A stretch of DNA of 64,000 nucleotides from Pseudomonas sivasensis (GTDB taxonomy: Bacteria; Pseudomonadota; Gammaproteobacteria; Pseudomonadales; Pseudomonadaceae), in assembly GCF_013778505.1 (NCBI RefSeq), contig NZ_JAAOWU010000001.1, positions 620,001 to 684,000 on the forward strand. Reading direction: 5' to 3'. Below are positions 44,979 to 55,514 of this stretch, one piece after another (position 1 is the stretch's first letter; each line of letters begins with the position of its first letter). The notes below the pieces were generated by a model. It saw only the letters and a program-made list of their open reading frames with translations. It did no database searches and had not been told where the DNA came from. Position numbers and translations under genes: made by a program.

Positions 44979-45480
44979 TGACGGTCTCTCCGGTTTTCTT
45001 ACTTTTGAACATATCCAGCGCCAGCATGATTGCACCAACGGTGATGGCGCTGTCGGCAAAGTTGAACGCAGGGAAATAATGACGGTTCTGCCAATGCACC
45101 AGGATAAAGTCGATCACATGGCCCAGGGCAATGCGGTCGTACAGGTTACCCAGCGCGCCGCCCAGAACCAAGGCCAAGGCGACGGCCAGCCAGGTGTCAT
45201 CGCGGCCCAGGCGCTTGAGCCAGACCACGAGCACCGCACTGACCACCACGGCGATCAGCGCGAACAACCAGCGCTGCCAGCCGCCACCGTCAGCCAGGAA
45301 GCTGAAAGCGGCGCCGGTGTTGTAGGCGAGGGTCCAGCTGAAGTAATCCGGGATCACCACGATTTGCTGGAACATTTCCAGGGAGCCTTCGAAATGAGCC
45401 TTGCTGACCTGGTCAATGACCAGGACCAACAAACTCAGTACGAGCCAGCCCAGACGTCCGAAACGACTGGTATTAGGCAT
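44971..45480 (-). CDS. lspA: Lipoprotein signal peptidase LspA
   Basis: A 169-residue inner-membrane aspartic protease that cleaves lipoprotein signal peptides after lipidation; it should process BamD. Four TM helices. Catalytic aspartates lie in [14 protein letters not shown] and [11 protein letters not shown]; conserved N-terminal DQVSKAHF and NTGAAFSFL also present. The ATG at 45480 sits inside the ileS stop region (8-base overlap). Confidence 0.96.
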   Translation of the reverse strand: MPNTSRFGRLGWLVLSLLVLVIDQVSKAHFEGSLEMFQQIVVIPDYFSWTLAYNTGAAFSFLADGGGWQRWLFALIAVVVSAVLVVWLKRLGRDDTWLAVALALVLGGALGNLYDRIALGHVIDFILVHWQNRHYFPAFNFADSAITVGAIMLALDMFKSKKTGETVND

Positions 45481-48304
45481 AATGGCGAACCTCGCCTTCA
45501 CCCGAGATGTTGTCGACGCAACGACCACAGATTTCTGGATGCTCAGGGTTCACGCCGACGTCTTCACGGCAATGCCAGCAACGAGCGCACTTGGCAAAGG
45601 CCGACTTGACCACTTTGAGCTTGAGGCCCGGTACTTCGGTGGCCACGGCGTCCGCTGGGGCCTGGGCGAATGGCGCCAAGCTTGCAGTCGAGGTGATCAG
45701 TACAAAGCGCAGTTCGTTGCTCAGCTTGGTCAAGTCGGCGGTCAGGCCTTCCTCGGCAAACAGGGTGACTTCGGCCTGCAGGTTGCCGCCGACGGCCTTG
45801 GCCGCACGCTGCACTTCCAACTCCTTGTTCACTGCTACTTTGACGGCCATCACGCCTTCCCAGTACTCGCGACCCAGTTCGAAATCGGCCGGCAGTTCGG
45901 TCAGGCCTTCGTACCAGGTGTTGAGCATCACGGACTCGTTACGCTCACCCGGCAGGTATTCCCACAGCTCGTCGGCGGTGAAGGCCAGGATCGGTGCGAT
46001 CCAGCGCACCAGCGCTTCGGAGATGTGATACAGAGCGGTCTGCGCCGAGCGGCGTGCCTTGCTGTTGGCGCCGGTGGTGTACTGGCGGTCCTTGATGATG
46101 TCGAGGTAGAAACCACCCAACTCCTGCACGCAGAAGTTGTGGATCTTCGAATACACGTTCCAGAAGCGGTATTCGCCGTAGTGCTCCTGCAACTCGCGCT
46201 GCAGCAACAGGGTACGGTCCACAGCCCAACGGTCCAGGGCGAGCATGTCCTCGGCCGGCAGGATATCGGTGGCCGGGTTGAAGCCGGTCAGGTTCGACAG
46301 CAGGAAGCGCGCGGTATTACGGATACGACGGTAGGCATCGGCGCTGCGGGCCAGGATCTGGTCCGATACGGCGATCTCGCCCGAGTAGTCAGTAGACGCA
46401 ACCCACAGACGCATGATGTCGGCGCCCAGGGTGTCGTTGATCTTTTTCGGTTCGATCACGTTTTTCAGCGACTTGGACATCTTGCGGCCCGTCTCGTCGA
46501 CGGTGAAACCGTGGGTCAGCAGCTCGCGATACGGGGCGTGATCGTCGATGGCGCAACCGGTCAGCAATGACGAGTGGAACCAGCCACGGTGTTGGTCCGA
46601 GCCTTCCAGGTACAGGTCGGCACGCGGACCGGTCTCGTGGCCCATCGGGTGCGAACCGCGCAGCACGTGCCAGTGGGTGGTGCCCGAGTCGAACCATACG
46701 TCGAGGGTGTCGCTGATTTTGTCGTACTGCGGCGCTTCTTCGCCCAGCAGTTCGGCGGCGTCCAGCTTGAACCAGGCTTCGATGCCTTCCTGTTCAACAC
46801 GCTGGGCCACCACTTCCATCAGTTCGACGGTACGCGGATGCAACTCACCGCTTTCCTTGTTCAAGAAGAACGGGATCGGCACACCCCAGTTGCGTTGACG
46901 GGAGATGCACCAGTCCGGACGGTTGGCGATCATCGAATGCAGGCGCGCCTGGCCCCACGCCGGGACGAACGTGGTGTCTTCGATGGCCTTGAGCGAGCGC
47001 ACACGCAAGGTGTCGCCGCTGGTCGGCTCTTTGTCCATGCCGATAAACCATTGCGCGGTGGCGCGGTAGATCAGCGGGGTCTTGTGACGCCAGCAGTGCA
47101 TGTAGCTGTGCTTGATGGTGTCGGTTTGCATCAGCGCACCGACTTCACGCAGCTTATCGATGATCGGCTGATCGGCCTTGAAGATGAACTGGCCGCCGAA
47201 GAACTCCAGCGAAGGCACGTAAACACCGTTGCTTTGCACCGGGTTGATGATCTCATCGTTGACCATGCCGTACTTCTTGCAGATCACGAAGTCGTCCACG
47301 CCATAGGCGGGCGAGCAGTGAACCACACCGGTACCCGAACCCAACTCGACGTAGTCAGCCAGGTACACCGGCGACAGACGGTCATAGAACGGGTGACGGA
47401 AGTTAATCAGCTCCAGCGCGGAACCGGTGGTGGTGGCGATCACCGAACCTTGCAGTTCGTAGCGAGCCAGGCACGCTTCGACCATTTCCTCGGCGAGTAC
47501 CAGCAGGCGATCACCGACGTCCACCAGGGCATAGGTGAATTCCGGGTGCACGTTCAGCGCCTGGTTCGCGGGAATGGTCCACGGGGTGGTGGTCCAGATC
47601 ACGATGGCAGCCGGTTTGCTCAGGCTAGCCAGGCCAAACGCCTGGGCCAGCTTGGCGTCGTCAGCAATCGGGAAGGCTACGTCGATGGTCGAGGACTTCT
47701 TGTCTTCGTATTCGACTTCAGCTTCAGCCAGGGCCGAGCCGCAATCGAAGCACCAGTTCACGGGTTTGAGGCCCTTGAACACGAAACCGCCTTTGACGAT
47801 TTCGGCCAAGGCACGGATTTCACCGGCCTCGTTCTTGAAGTTCATGGTTTTGTACGGGTTGTCCCACTCGCCCAGCACACCCAGGCGGATGAACTCGGAC
47901 TTCTGCCCTTCGATCTGCTCGGCGGCGTAGGCACGGCACAGTTCGCGGGTTTTATCGGCACCCAGGTTCTTACCGTAGGTCACTTCGACCTTGTGTTCGA
48001 TCGGCAGGCCGTGGCAGTCCCAACCCGGCACATACGGCGCGTCGAAGCCCGACAGGGTTTTCGAGCGCAGGATCATGTCCTTGAGAATTTTGTTCAGCGC
48101 ATGACCGATATGAATCGTGCCGTTGGCGTAAGGAGGGCCATCGTGCAGGACGAATTTCGGACGATCCTTGCCAATCTCGCGCAACTTTCCGTACAGGCCA
48201 ATACTGTCCCAGCGCTGCAGGATCTGCGGTTCGCGCTGTGGCAGGCCGGCCTTCATTGGGAAGGCGGTGTCCGGAAGGTTTAGCGTGGCTTTATAGTCGG
48301 TCAT
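45473..48304 (-). CDS. ileS: Isoleucyl-tRNA synthetase
   Basis: A 943-residue class I aminoacyl-tRNA synthetase. HIGH motif in [20 protein letters not shown] (about 58-75), KMSKS in [11 protein letters not shown] (about 600), editing (CP1) domain in between ([14 protein letters not shown]), and the C-terminal zinc finger CARCWHC...CGRC. Length and motif order fit the eubacterial mupirocin-sensitive type. It lies 14 bases after ribF and overlaps lspA by 8 bases, giving the classic ribF-ileS-lspA-fkpB operon. Confidence 0.98.
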   Translation of the reverse strand: MTDYKATLNLPDTAFPMKAGLPQREPQILQRWDSIGLYGKLREIGKDRPKFVLHDGPPYANGTIHIGHALNKILKDMILRSKTLSGFDAPYVPGWDCHGLPIEHKVEVTYGKNLGADKTRELCRAYAAEQIEGQKSEFIRLGVLGEWDNPYKTMNFKNEAGEIRALAEIVKGGFVFKGLKPVNWCFDCGSALAEAEVEYEDKKSSTIDVAFPIADDAKLAQAFGLASLSKPAAIVIWTTTPWTIPANQALNVHPEFTYALVDVGDRLLVLAEEMVEACLARYELQGSVIATTTGSALELINFRHPFYDRLSPVYLADYVELGSGTGVVHCSPAYGVDDFVICKKYGMVNDEIINPVQSNGVYVPSLEFFGGQFIFKADQPIIDKLREVGALMQTDTIKHSYMHCWRHKTPLIYRATAQWFIGMDKEPTSGDTLRVRSLKAIEDTTFVPAWGQARLHSMIANRPDWCISRQRNWGVPIPFFLNKESGELHPRTVELMEVVAQRVEQEGIEAWFKLDAAELLGEEAPQYDKISDTLDVWFDSGTTHWHVLRGSHPMGHETGPRADLYLEGSDQHRGWFHSSLLTGCAIDDHAPYRELLTHGFTVDETGRKMSKSLKNVIEPKKINDTLGADIMRLWVASTDYSGEIAVSDQILARSADAYRRIRNTARFLLSNLTGFNPATDILPAEDMLALDRWAVDRTLLLQRELQEHYGEYRFWNVYSKIHNFCVQELGGFYLDIIKDRQYTTGANSKARRSAQTALYHISEALVRWIAPILAFTADELWEYLPGERNESVMLNTWYEGLTELPADFELGREYWEGVMAVKVAVNKELEVQRAAKAVGGNLQAEVTLFAEEGLTADLTKLSNELRFVLITSTASLAPFAQAPADAVATEVPGLKLKVVKSAFAKCARCWHCREDVGVNPEHPEICGRCVDNISGEGEVRHYA

Positions 48305-48318
48305 TTAAGGCTCTTCGG

Positions 48319-49257
48319 TTAGCGATGGGCGCTAGGTGCGGCTAGTGCACGGGCGGCGGCGACATCCGCATTGATCGCCGTTTTCAACGCCTCAAGGGAG
48401 GCGAAACGCTGCTCTTCACGCAGCTTCTGGTGGAAAACCACCGTCAAACGCCGGTCGTATAAATCACCGGCAAAATCCAAAAGGTGAACCTCCAGGTGGG
48501 CCTTGCCATCACCTGCAACCGTGGGCCTGACGCCTATGTTGGCGACTCCCGGCCACGACTGGCCGTCAATATCGACGCTAACCAGGTAAACCCCTGTCAG
48601 CGGCACACGACGGCGCTTGAGTTGCACGTTGGCGGTTGGCGTGCCCAATTGGCGCGCCAGCTTCTGGCCGTGCAGCACCCGCCCGGCAATGCGGAACGGG
48701 CGACCGAGCAAACGCTCAGCCAAGACGAAGTCGGCAGCCGCCAGCGCATTACGCACTTGGGTACTGCTCACGCGCAGGCCATCTAATTCGACGGTTTGCG
48801 CGGCTTCGACGGTAAAGCCCTGGATGACGCCGGCGTGCTGTAGGAATTCAAAATCCCCAACCCGGTCGCAACCAAAACGGAAGTCGTCGCCGACCTCCAG
48901 ATGTTGTACGCCCAGGCCATCCACGAGGATGCGGTCAACGAACTCGGCAGCGCTGAGGCTTTGCAAGCGCTGATTGAAAGCCAGGCAGAGGACGCGGTCC
49001 ACACCTTCTTCAGCTAGCAGTTGCAGCTTGTCCCGCAAGCGAGCCAAGCGGGCTGGCGCCGTTTCCGGAGTGAAATATTCCCGCGGCTGTGGCTCAAAAA
49101 TCACCACGCAGCTGGGCACGCCCAACTCGACCGCACGCTCGCGCAGCCGGGCCAGGATAGCCTGATGACCACGGTGAACACCGTCAAAGTTGCCAATAGT
49201 GGCGACGCAGCCCCGATGCTGGGGGCGCAGGTTGTGGAGACCTCGAACCAGCTGCAT
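48319..49257 (-). CDS. ribF: Bifunctional riboflavin kinase/FAD synthetase RibF
   Basis: A 312-residue enzyme making FMN and FAD from riboflavin. The N-terminal adenylyltransferase domain has ATIGNFDGVHRGHQ and the conserved SSTQVRNAL; the C-terminal kinase domain has GTPTANVQLKRR and GVANIGVRPTV. The start at ATG 49257 gives the family length; an upstream in-frame ATG (MSKKRV) is possible. First gene before ileS. No FMN riboswitch was seen. Confidence 0.95.
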   Translation of the reverse strand: MQLVRGLHNLRPQHRGCVATIGNFDGVHRGHQAILARLRERAVELGVPSCVVIFEPQPREYFTPETAPARLARLRDKLQLLAEEGVDRVLCLAFNQRLQSLSAAEFVDRILVDGLGVQHLEVGDDFRFGCDRVGDFEFLQHAGVIQGFTVEAAQTVELDGLRVSSTQVRNALAAADFVLAERLLGRPFRIAGRVLHGQKLARQLGTPTANVQLKRRRVPLTGVYLVSVDIDGQSWPGVANIGVRPTVAGDGKAHLEVHLLDFAGDLYDRRLTVVFHQKLREEQRFASLEALKTAINADVAAARALAAPSAHR

Positions 49258-49344
49258 AACGCGCTTCTTGCTCATAAAGTGGTCGATTATAACCACACCC
49301 AGCCCCGGACGACAGGCAACAGCGCAGGGCAAGGTGGATGGAAT

Positions 49345-49366
49345 CGATAAAACACCTGTTTTATCG
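49345..49366. repeat. Palindrome between murJ and ribF
   Basis: CGATAAAACA (49345-49354) and TGTTTTATCG (49357-49366) are a perfect 10-bp inverted repeat with two bases between. It lies 11 bases after the murJ stop. Possible terminator-like hairpin or protein site; no T run follows in the murJ direction. Confidence 0.7.
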
Positions 49367-49377
49367 CAGCAAACTCT

Positions 49378-50916
49378 CTAGCTCAGCGACTTGCGATTGA
49401 AATCGCGCAGGCGGAAACCCTGCAGCAGCAACATACCGAAGTACACCACCACACCGGCGACCACCAGCGCACCCAGGCGCATGAAGCGATCTAACATATG
49501 GCCTTGGTCCCACGCTGGCATAAAGTGCATCAACCCAAGCAGAACCGCCGACATCATTGCCACCGCCACCAGCAATTTCAGGGCAAACATGCCCCAGCCC
49601 GGCTGCGGCTGGAACATCTGCTGTTTGCGCAGCTGATAAAACAGCAGTCCAGCGTTGATGCAGGCGCCCGCACTGATGGCCAGGGCCAGGCCGGCGTGAG
49701 CCAACGGGCCGATAAACACAAGGTTGAGCAGTTGCGTGACGATCAGCGTGAAAATCGCGATTTTGACCGGGGTGCGGATGTTCTGCTGGGCGTAGAAGCC
49801 AGGCGCCAGCACTTTGATCACGATGATGCCGAGCAGGCCAACGGAGTAAGCAACCAGCGCGTGCTGCGTCATCAAGGCGTCATGGGCGTCGAACTGTCCG
49901 TATTGGAACAGTGAGACCGTTAGCGGCTCGGCCAGGATTCCCAGCGCAAGGGCGCACGGCAACACCAGGACGAAACACAGGCGCAGGCCCCAATCGAGGA
50001 TGCGCGAGTACTCCTGGCGGTCTTTGCTTGCGTAGGTACGCGCCAGGGTCGGCAGCAGAATTGTGCCCAAGGCCACGCCGAGCACGCCGGAAGGCAACTC
50101 CATCAGACGATCGGCGTAATACATCCACGACACCGAGCCCGATACCAGCAGCGAGGCAAAGGCCGTGTTGATAATCAGGGAAATTTGACTGACCGACACG
50201 CCGAGAATCGCCGGCAGCATATTGCGCATCACGCGCCAGACGCCGGTGTCTTTCAGATTCAGGCGAGGCAGCACGAGCATGCCGATCTTTTTCAGGTGCG
50301 GCAGTTGGTAGAGCAATTGCGCCAGACCACCGGCCAGCACCGCCCAACCCAAGGCCATGACCGGCGGATCGAAGTACGGCGTGAGAAACAGCGCGAAAAT
50401 AATCATGCTGACGTTTAGCAACGTTGGCACGAACGCCGGCACCGAAAACCGGTTCCAAGTATTGAGGATCGCCCCGGCCAGGGATGACAGGGAAATCAGC
50501 AATATATAAGGAAAGGTCACTCTCAGCAGATCAGTGGTCAGCGCGAACTTTTCCGGCGTATTAGCAAAACCGGGGGCCGTCGCCCAGATCACCCAGGGAG
50601 CGGCGAGCATTCCGAGGAGGGTCACCAGCATTAAAACCAGGGTCAGCAGGCCCGAAACGTAGGCAATAAAGGTACGAGTAGCTTCCTCGCCCTGCTGAGT
50701 CTTGTATTCAGCCAGAATCGGCACGAACGCTTGGGAAAATGCGCCTTCAGCGAAGATCCTGCGCAGCAGATTGGGCAACTTAAAGGCAATAAAGAAGGCA
50801 TCCGTGGCCATGCTGGCGCCAAAAATGCGCGCCAGCAGGGTGTCACGCACGAACCCCAAAACCCTGGAGATCATTGTGATAGAGCTGACGGCAGCCAACG
50901 ATTTGAGCAGATTCAT
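49378..50916 (-). CDS. murJ: Lipid II flippase MurJ
   Basis: A 512-residue MOP-superfamily transporter with 14 TM helices that moves lipid II across the inner membrane for peptidoglycan synthesis. Hallmarks: [28 protein letters not shown] at the N-terminus, [59 protein letters not shown]. Length typical. Divergent from rpsT. Confidence 0.97.
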   Translation of the reverse strand: MNLLKSLAAVSSITMISRVLGFVRDTLLARIFGASMATDAFFIAFKLPNLLRRIFAEGAFSQAFVPILAEYKTQQGEEATRTFIAYVSGLLTLVLMLVTLLGMLAAPWVIWATAPGFANTPEKFALTTDLLRVTFPYILLISLSSLAGAILNTWNRFSVPAFVPTLLNVSMIIFALFLTPYFDPPVMALGWAVLAGGLAQLLYQLPHLKKIGMLVLPRLNLKDTGVWRVMRNMLPAILGVSVSQISLIINTAFASLLVSGSVSWMYYADRLMELPSGVLGVALGTILLPTLARTYASKDRQEYSRILDWGLRLCFVLVLPCALALGILAEPLTVSLFQYGQFDAHDALMTQHALVAYSVGLLGIIVIKVLAPGFYAQQNIRTPVKIAIFTLIVTQLLNLVFIGPLAHAGLALAISAGACINAGLLFYQLRKQQMFQPQPGWGMFALKLLVAVAMMSAVLLGLMHFMPAWDQGHMLDRFMRLGALVVAGVVVYFGMLLLQGFRLRDFNRKSLS

Positions 50917-51087
50917 TGAAAGAGTTTGCGCCTATAGATAAAGAGCAGGCGAACAAAGCGCCCACTTATGCGATACTGCGCGCCTGCAACAGCACAGAGC
51001 CAAAGCTCGCGAGTTTACAGGTCAAGCGCCGGAAATAAATCACCCGCCTCTTCAGATCGACCACTCAGCAGTTCGCATCAGCCGCCC

Positions 51088-51117
51088 TTGACAACACATC
51101 AAGTCATCGGCATGATT
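51088..51117 (+). promoter_or_regulatory. Candidate rpsT promoter
   Basis: TTGACA (51088-51093) followed after 17 bases by CATGAT (51111-51116), a 4/6 match to the -10 consensus, with a GCGG discriminator. It ends about 55 bases before rpsT. The 50917-51087 gap shows nothing else clear. Confidence 0.6.
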
Positions 51118-51169
51118 CGCGGCCTATTTTGTTTGCTATTTCCTAAAAAGTCTTTCGAGGAGCTCGACG

Positions 51170-51448
51170 GTGGCCAACACACCTTCCGCCAAAAAACGTG
51201 CAAAACAGGCTGAGAAGCGTCGCAGCCACAACGCCAGCCTGCGTTCCATGGTTCGTACCTACATCAAGAATGTAGTTAAAGCCATCGACACCAAAGACGC
51301 TGAAAAAGCTCAAGCAGCTTACGTTCTGGCTGTGCCAGTTATCGACCGTATGGCCGATAAAGGCATCATCCACAAGAACAAGGCCGCTCGCCATAAGAGC
51401 CGCCTGAATGGCCACATCAAGGCTCTGAGCGTTGCTGCTGCAGCCTAA
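51170..51448 (+). CDS. rpsT: 30S ribosomal protein S20
   Basis: A 92-residue basic, helical 16S rRNA-binding protein ([40 protein letters not shown]). Translation begins at GTG 51170 with GAGGAGC upstream, and a terminator follows. It needs no partner genes; in E. coli S20 represses its own translation, and a non-ATG start is also used there. Confidence 0.98.
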   Translation: MANTPSAKKRAKQAEKRRSHNASLRSMVRTYIKNVVKAIDTKDAEKAQAAYVLAVPVIDRMADKGIIHKNKAARHKSRLNGHIKALSVAAAA

Positions 51449-51491
51449 GTGGTAACAACTGCTACGTAACCTTGGTTGCGAAACAGTTAGG

Positions 51492-51526
51492 AAATGCCCC
51501 GTACCGAAAGGTCCGGGGCATTTTTG
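51492..51526 (+). terminator. rpsT terminator
   Basis: AAATGCCCCG and CGGGGCATTT pair with an inner ACC-GAAA-GGT helix, followed by T run. 43 bases after the rpsT stop. Confidence 0.9.
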
Positions 51527-51600
51527 TTTGTGCCTGAAAACACATGCGAGAGCGAGCTTGCCCCTTGCCACAGATGGAGCTGTGATGATTTCAGGCACAA

Positions 51601-51632
51601 AAAAACGCCCCGAACCAGTCGGGGCGTTTTTG
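51601..51632 (-). terminator. slyD terminator (bidirectional)
   Basis: AAAAACGCCCCGA and TCGGGGCGTTTTT are perfect inverted arms around ACCAG; T runs on both strands. 23 bases after the slyD-like stop. Confidence 0.9.
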
Positions 51633-51655
51633 CTATCAGCTGATTAACGCATCAA

Positions 51656-52141
51656 TCAGTGCTGATGACCGCCTTCACCGTGAACGTGGCCGTGAGCAAC
51701 TTCTTCCTGGGAAGCGTCGCGGATGGCAACGATCTTTACTTGGAAGTTCAGGCGCTGACCAGCCAGAGGGTGGTTGCCGTCGACGGTTACGTCGTCGCCG
51801 TCCAGATCACGGATGGTCACGATCTGCATTTGGCCGTCCGGCGCGGAAGCGTGGAACTGCATGCCCACTTCCAGCTCGTCAACGCCTTCGAACATGCTGC
51901 GGCTCAAAGTGCTGACCAGTTCAGCAGAGTATTCGCCGTAGGCATCTTCAGGTTCTACGGCTACGGTCAGTTCATCACCAACTGCCTTGCCTTCCAGGGC
52001 CTTTTCCAGGCCTGGGATGATATTACCTGCACCTTGCAGGTAGACCAGCGGCGCGCCGCCGGCGGAGCTGTCGATGACCTCACCAGCGTCGTTGGTCAGG
52101 GTATAGTCGATGGAGACAGCCTTGTTAGCGGCGATCGTCAT
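51656..52141 (-). CDS. slyD: SlyD-like FKBP-type prolyl isomerase with His-rich tail
   Basis: A 161-residue peptidyl-prolyl isomerase with FKBP domain and IF (insert-in-flap) chaperone insertion (DYTLTNDAGEVIDSS; GAGNIIPGLEKALEG; PEDAYGEYSAELVSTL). The C-terminus GHVHGEGGHQH is a short His-rich tail as in SlyD, where it binds Ni, Zn or Cu. Start at ATG 52141 has AAGG upstream. Other frames upstream do not extend the family domain. Divergent from the DUF3565 gene. Confidence 0.88.
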   Translation of the reverse strand: MTIAANKAVSIDYTLTNDAGEVIDSSAGGAPLVYLQGAGNIIPGLEKALEGKAVGDELTVAVEPEDAYGEYSAELVSTLSRSMFEGVDELEVGMQFHASAPDGQMQIVTIRDLDGDDVTVDGNHPLAGQRLNFQVKIVAIRDASQEEVAHGHVHGEGGHQH

Positions 52142-52241
52142 GGGGCGAGACCTTTTGCATAAGAATGAAGAACGGACAAGTCTAAACAAGGATTTGCCCG
52201 AAAGCGAACGGAACCCGGACGGACGGGACCAATCAACGGTC

Positions 52242-52445
52242 ATGATCATCGGTTTTCATTCGGACGAAGAAGGGCATTGGGTGGCCGAGCTGTCATGCGG
52301 CCATACCCAGCACCTGCGCCACCAGCCGCCGTGGCAATCCCGCGCGTGGGTACTCGACCCCGCACAGCGCCTGGAAAAAATAGGCCAGCCCTTTGCCTGC
52401 GGCTGGTGTGCGCAAGCGCCGAATAACGATAACCTTGACGCCTGA
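52242..52445 (+). CDS. DUF3565 small Cys/His protein
   Basis: A 67-residue protein (MIIGFHSDEEGHWVAELSCGHTQHLRHQPPWQSRAWV...PFACGWC) of the DUF3565 family, with probable zinc ligands CGHTQH and CGWC. The start at ATG 52242 fits family length; the ribosome-binding site is weak and upstream in-frame starts exist. Function unknown. It precedes pta by 60 bases. Confidence 0.75.
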   Translation: MIIGFHSDEEGHWVAELSCGHTQHLRHQPPWQSRAWVLDPAQRLEKIGQPFACGWCAQAPNNDNLDA

Positions 52446-52505
52446 TTCCCGGTAGGCACTCAGCCATAGAGCGCCACCGAAGCCATGCACCTCCAGAGAA
52501 TTCGC

Positions 52506-54605
52506 ATGCAGACTTTTTTTATCGCGCCCACCGATTTTGGTGTGGGTCTGACCTCCATCAGCCTAGGGCTGGTGCGCACCCTTGAACGGGCCGGGCTGAA
52601 AGTCGGCTTCTTCAAGCCGATTGCCCAACCGCATCCTGGCGACACCGGCCCAGAACGCTCCACCGAACTGGTGGCACGCACCCACGGCCTGAAGCCTCCA
52701 CAACCCCTGGGCCTCGCCCATGTAGAGCGGATGCTAGGCGACGGCCAGCTGGATGAACTGCTCGAAGAAATTATCACGCTGTATCAGCAGGCCGCGGTGG
52801 GCAAGGATGTGCTGATCGTCGAAGGCATGGTGCCGACCCGCAACGCCAGCTACGCGGCGCGGGTCAACCTGCACTTGGCCAAGAGCCTGGATGCTGAAGT
52901 GATTCTAGTCTCCGCTCCGGAAAACGAAGTGCTTACCGAACTCTCAGGCCGCGTGGAATTGCAGGCCCAGTTGTTCGGCGGCCCGAAAGACCCGAAGGTA
53001 CTCGGCGTAATCCTCAACAAAGTACGCACCGACGAAAGCATGGAAGCTTTCTCGGCGCGCCTGAAAGAACATTCGCCGCTGTTGCGCAGCGGTGACTTCC
53101 GCCTGCTGGGCTGCATCCCGTACCAGCCGGAACTCAACGCGCCGCGCACCCGCGACGTAGCCGACCTGATGGGCGCGCAGATCCTCAACGCCGGCGACTA
53201 CGAAACTCGGCGCATGACCAAGATCATCATTTGCGCCCGCACTATGCGTAACACCGTAGAGCTGCTCAAGCCCGGCGTGCTGGTGGTGACCCCCGGCGAC
53301 CGTGACGACATCATCCTCGCCGTCAGCCTGGCCGCGATCAACGGCGTACCCCTGGCCGGCCTGCTGCTGACCAGCGATACCCTGCCCGACCCGCGCATCA
53401 TGGATCTGTGCCGCGGCGCCTTCCAGGCTGGGCTGCCGGTTTTGTCGGTGAGTACCGGTTCCTACGAGACCGCTAACCTGCTCAACAACCTCAACAAGGA
53501 AATCCCCATTGATGACCGCGAGCGTGCGGAGATCATCACCGATTTCGTCGCCAGCCACCTCGACGCGCGCTGGCTGCACCAGCGCTGCGGCACGCCGCGG
53601 GAGATGCGTCTATCACCGGCGGTGTTCCGCTACCAGTTGATCCAACGCGCCCAGGCTGCCAACAAACGCATTGTGCTGCCCGAAGGCAGCGAGCCGCTGA
53701 CCGTGCAAGCCGCCGCTATCTGCCAGGCAAGGGGCATCGCGCGCTGCGTGCTTCTGGCCAAGCCGGCAGACGTGGAAGCCGTCGCCCGCGCCCAAGGCAT
53801 CGAATTGCCTGAAGGCCTTGAGATTCTCGACCCGGACCTAATCCGCCAACGCTACGTCGAACCGATGGTCGCGCTGCGCAAAAGTAAGAGCCTCAACGCG
53901 CCAATGGCCGAGCAACAATTGGAAGACACCGTGGTGATCGCCACGATGATGCTCGCGCTGGACGAAGTGGACGGCCTGGTCTCTGGCGTTATCCACTCCA
54001 CCGCGAACACCATCCGCCCTGCCCTGCAGCTGATCAAAACGGCGCCGGGCTGCACCCTGGTGTCGTCCGTGTTCTTCATGCTGTTCCCCGAGCAGGTGCT
54101 GGTCTATGGCGACTGCGTGATGAACCCGCACCCAAGCGCTGCGGAGCTGGCGGAAATCGCCCTGCAAAGCGCCGATTCGGCGGCGGCATTCGGCATTACC
54201 CCACGTGTGGCGATGATCAGTTATTCCAGCGGTGATTCAGCCAGCGGAGAAGAAGTGGAAAAAGTCCGCGAGGCCACCCTGCTCGCCCACGAGCAGCAAA
54301 GCTCGCTGCTGATCGACGGCCCGCTGCAATACGACGCCGCCGCCAACGAAAACGTAGCGCGGCAATTGGCGCCCAACAGCCAGGTCGCCGGCAAAGCCAC
54401 GGTGTTCGTCTTCCCCGATCTGAACACCGGTAACACCACCCACAAAGCCGTGCAACGCAGCGCCGACTGCGTAAGCCTTGGCCCGATGCTGCAGGGCCTG
54501 CGCAAACCGGTCAACGACCTGCCCCGTGGTGCCCAGGTCGACGACATCGTGTACACCATCGCACTGACTGCGATCCAAGCCGCCAACCGACCAATGGATA
54601 TCTAA
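52506..54605 (+). CDS. pta: Phosphate acetyltransferase
   Basis: A 699-residue long-form Pta that interconverts acetyl-CoA and acetyl phosphate. N-terminal P-loop-like AAA_26 region (FFIAPTDFGVGLTSISLGLVRTLE), DRTGG middle domain (about 215-330), and C-terminal PTA_PTB catalytic domain (about 375-695: KRIVLPEGSEPLTVQAAAIC, VSSVFFMLFP, MISYSSGDSASG). Start at ATG 52506 with AGAGAA upstream; 52485 is possible. ackA is not adjacent in this window. Immediately followed by an acyltransferase gene. Confidence 0.95.
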   Translation: MQTFFIAPTDFGVGLTSISLGLVRTLERAGLKVGFFKPIAQPHPGDTGPERSTELVARTHGLKPPQPLGLAHVERMLGDGQLDELLEEIITLYQQAAVGKDVLIVEGMVPTRNASYAARVNLHLAKSLDAEVILVSAPENEVLTELSGRVELQAQLFGGPKDPKVLGVILNKVRTDESMEAFSARLKEHSPLLRSGDFRLLGCIPYQPELNAPRTRDVADLMGAQILNAGDYETRRMTKIIICARTMRNTVELLKPGVLVVTPGDRDDIILAVSLAAINGVPLAGLLLTSDTLPDPRIMDLCRGAFQAGLPVLSVSTGSYETANLLNNLNKEIPIDDRERAEIITDFVASHLDARWLHQRCGTPREMRLSPAVFRYQLIQRAQAANKRIVLPEGSEPLTVQAAAICQARGIARCVLLAKPADVEAVARAQGIELPEGLEILDPDLIRQRYVEPMVALRKSKSLNAPMAEQQLEDTVVIATMMLALDEVDGLVSGVIHSTANTIRPALQLIKTAPGCTLVSSVFFMLFPEQVLVYGDCVMNPHPSAAELAEIALQSADSAAAFGITPRVAMISYSSGDSASGEEVEKVREATLLAHEQQSSLLIDGPLQYDAAANENVARQLAPNSQVAGKATVFVFPDLNTGNTTHKAVQRSADCVSLGPMLQGLRKPVNDLPRGAQVDDIVYTIALTAIQAANRPMDI

Positions 54606-55505
54606 ATGCTGGATTTTCTACCTGCCGCCGTGCGCGGGGTCATCGCTTCGCTGTTGCTGGCACTGAACACGATACTGCTGTGTTCATTCCTGTTCATCGT
54701 CGCGCTGTTCAAGGCGCTACCGTTTGCCAAACGCTTCAGCGAATGGCTGATGAACCACACCCACGAAGCCTGGGTAACCAACAACAAGGGCTGGATGAAC
54801 CTGGTACAGCGAACGCGTTGGCATCTCAAAGGCCTTGAAGGGCTGGACTATCAGCACTCGTACCTAGTGACCAGCAACCACCAGAGCTGGGTCGACATCA
54901 TGGTGTTGCAATACGTGCTCAATCGACGGATTCGCCCGCTGAAGTTCTTCCTCAAGCAGGAATTGATCTGGGTGCCGGTGATTGGTCTGGCGTGGTGGGC
55001 GTTGGGCTTTCCGTTCATGAAGCGCTACACCAAGGCCTACTTGGAGAAGCACCCGGAGAAGAAAGGCAAAGACCTGGAAACCACCCGTAAGACCTGTGCG
55101 AAGTTTCGCGCAAACCCGGTAGGGATTTTCAACTTTGCCGAAGGCACTCGGTTTAGGACGGGCAAACATGCCCAGCAGAAGTCGCCGTTTCGCTACTTGC
55201 TCAAACCCAAGGCGGGCGGAATCGCGTTTGTGTTGGATGCCATGGGGGAACAGCTGAAATCACTGGTCAACGTGACCATTCACTACCCTGGCGGACGCCC
55301 TGGGTATTGGGACTTGCTCTGCGGCAAGGTGCAGGACGTGGTGGTGCAGTTTGAAGAGGTGCAGATTCCAGCCGAGTTCGTCGGCAGGAATTATGAGCAG
55401 GATGCGGAGTATCGGCTGGCGTTCCAGGGGTGGATTAACCAGCTGTGGGAAACCAAGGATGCGTTGCTGGAGCAGCTTCACACCGAATTCCCAAGCAAGC
55501 GATGA
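54606..55505 (+). CDS. LPLAT-family acyltransferase (PlsC/YihG-like)
   Basis: A 299-residue inner-membrane glycerolipid acyltransferase. An N-terminal TM helix (VIASLLLALNTILLCSFLFIVALF) precedes the LPLAT core: acyltransferase motif NHQSWVDIM (HX4D), FLKQELIWVPVIG, and FNFAEGTRF. The length and N-terminus resemble YihG-like acyltransferases. The ATG abuts the pta stop (TAAATG), so it is co-translated with pta. Probable role: phosphatidic acid synthesis or lipid remodelling; exact acceptor unknown. Confidence 0.88.
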   Translation: MLDFLPAAVRGVIASLLLALNTILLCSFLFIVALFKALPFAKRFSEWLMNHTHEAWVTNNKGWMNLVQRTRWHLKGLEGLDYQHSYLVTSNHQSWVDIMVLQYVLNRRIRPLKFFLKQELIWVPVIGLAWWALGFPFMKRYTKAYLEKHPEKKGKDLETTRKTCAKFRANPVGIFNFAEGTRFRTGKHAQQKSPFRYLLKPKAGGIAFVLDAMGEQLKSLVNVTIHYPGGRPGYWDLLCGKVQDVVVQFEEVQIPAEFVGRNYEQDAEYRLAFQGWINQLWETKDALLEQLHTEFPSKR

Positions 55506-55514
55506 TCAACCTGC

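Noticed and set aside
46574-48283. A 569-codon frame antisense to ileS
   Set aside because: Shadow of the ileS gene; composition typical of antisense frames in GC-rich DNA.
49258-49377. FMN riboswitch ahead of ribF
   Set aside because: Only a short palindrome is present; the conserved RFN element sequence blocks are missing.
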